A stretch of DNA of 6,179 bases from an uncultured Xanthobacteraceae bacterium (GTDB lineage Bacteria > Pseudomonadota > Alphaproteobacteria > Rhizobiales > Xanthobacteraceae), in assembly GCA_955652195.1 (NCBI GenBank), contig CATPBC010000208.1, positions 1 through 6,179 on the forward strand, read 5' to 3'. The translations under genes were made by a program, and so were the position numbers. Positions 6,062-6,179 of the stretch are shown here, one piece after another; within the stretch, counting starts at the first letter, position 1, and the number at the start of each line of letters is the position of its first letter. The notes under the pieces were generated by a model that did no database searches, was not told where the DNA came from, and saw only the letters and a program-made list of their open reading frames with translations.

Positions 6062-6179
6062 ATGCGTTCATTGCCTCGGCCGGCCGTCTGGCCGCAACTG
6101 GTTGCCATTTCGTTAATGGGTTTGGGTGCGGCAGGCTGTAGTGCCGATTCCGCCCGCTTCGGCGACTGGTTTGGCTCAA
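6062..6179 (+). CDS. Lipoprotein, N-terminus only; probably the NlpD/LppB-like LysM-M23 peptidase (3' end cut by window)
   Basis: The ATG at 6062 opens a frame that stays open to the end of the window (39 codons). It reads as a lipoprotein signal: Arg2 and Arg6, a hydrophobic core (about 13-24, LVAISLMGLGAA), then AAGC with the lipid-accepting Cys26, followed by SADSARFGDW. Ser after the Cys predicts outer-membrane sorting. The position right after pcm is where proteobacteria usually carry nlpD/lppB, a LysM plus M23 (LytM) peptidase-like lipoprotein that helps control septal peptidoglycan cleavage, and the C-S-x-D-x-x-RF start resembles Rhizobiales members as I recall them. No LysM or M23 sequence is visible, so the family is inferred from position. 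The ribosome binding site is weak (GAGTGAG, about 6049-6055). Confidence 0.7.
   Translation, partial: MRSLPRPAVWPQLVAISLMGLGAAGCSADSARFGDWFGS

Noticed and set aside
5914..6141. 75-codon plus-strand open frame at the right end
   Set aside because: It begins inside pcm and overlaps the lipoprotein start in a different frame; the lipoprotein reading has a proper signal peptide and context.
1..6179. tRNA genes, CRISPR arrays, insertion sequences, phage genes, riboswitches
   Set aside because: None was seen: no clover-leaf tRNA with a TTCGA arm, no regularly spaced direct repeats, no transposase or integrase motifs, and all gaps are about 200 bp or shorter.

Overview
The window looks like chromosomal core sequence from a Hyphomicrobiales (Rhizobiales) alphaproteobacterium, probably near Bradyrhizobiaceae/Xanthobacteraceae. 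I infer this from four things: high GC (about 60% or more in the genes), the gene order scpB-tatA-tatB-tatC-serS-surE-pcm-lipoprotein, a dispersed palindromic repeat of a type familiar from Bradyrhizobium and relatives, and a general-stress (EcfG-type) promoter in front of an alphaproteobacterial-style receiver protein. I could run no searches, so the placement rests on recognition.

Layout, left to right. Positions 1-537 hold the C-terminal part of scpB (chromosome condensation). After a 201-bp gap come tatA (739-978), tatB (1062-1550) and tatC (1547-2356, overlapping tatB by ATGA), a complete twin-arginine translocase. A 127-bp gap carries a nested palindromic repeat (2382-2470), followed by serS (2484-3935, seryl-tRNA synthetase with an extra block of about 48 residues). 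surE (3984-4757, nucleotidase, TTG start) follows after 48 bp. A single-domain response regulator (5134-4754, minus strand) meets surE tail to tail with a 4-bp overlap. A divergent control region (5135-5291) separates it from pcm (5292-5951, GTG start). The window ends in the first 39 codons of a lipoprotein gene (6062 onward), probably the NlpD/LppB-like peptidase usual at this place.

How the genes fit together. All left-to-right genes are housekeeping: chromosome segregation, export of folded proteins, serine charging, nucleotide and protein-damage maintenance, and envelope. surE-pcm-nlpD is a widely conserved stress/maintenance cluster, followed in gammaproteobacteria by rpoS. Here it is split by an oppositely oriented receiver gene with a consensus-looking GGAAC-N17-CGTT promoter, which suggests that the inserted gene belongs to the EcfG general stress regulon.

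I found no evidence of a wholly new multi-gene system, prophage, CRISPR array, transposase or RNA gene. The points most worth a second look are the EcfG-type promoter and the position of its receiver gene, the nested repeat whose arms differ by compensatory changes, and the low-GC insertion in SerRS.
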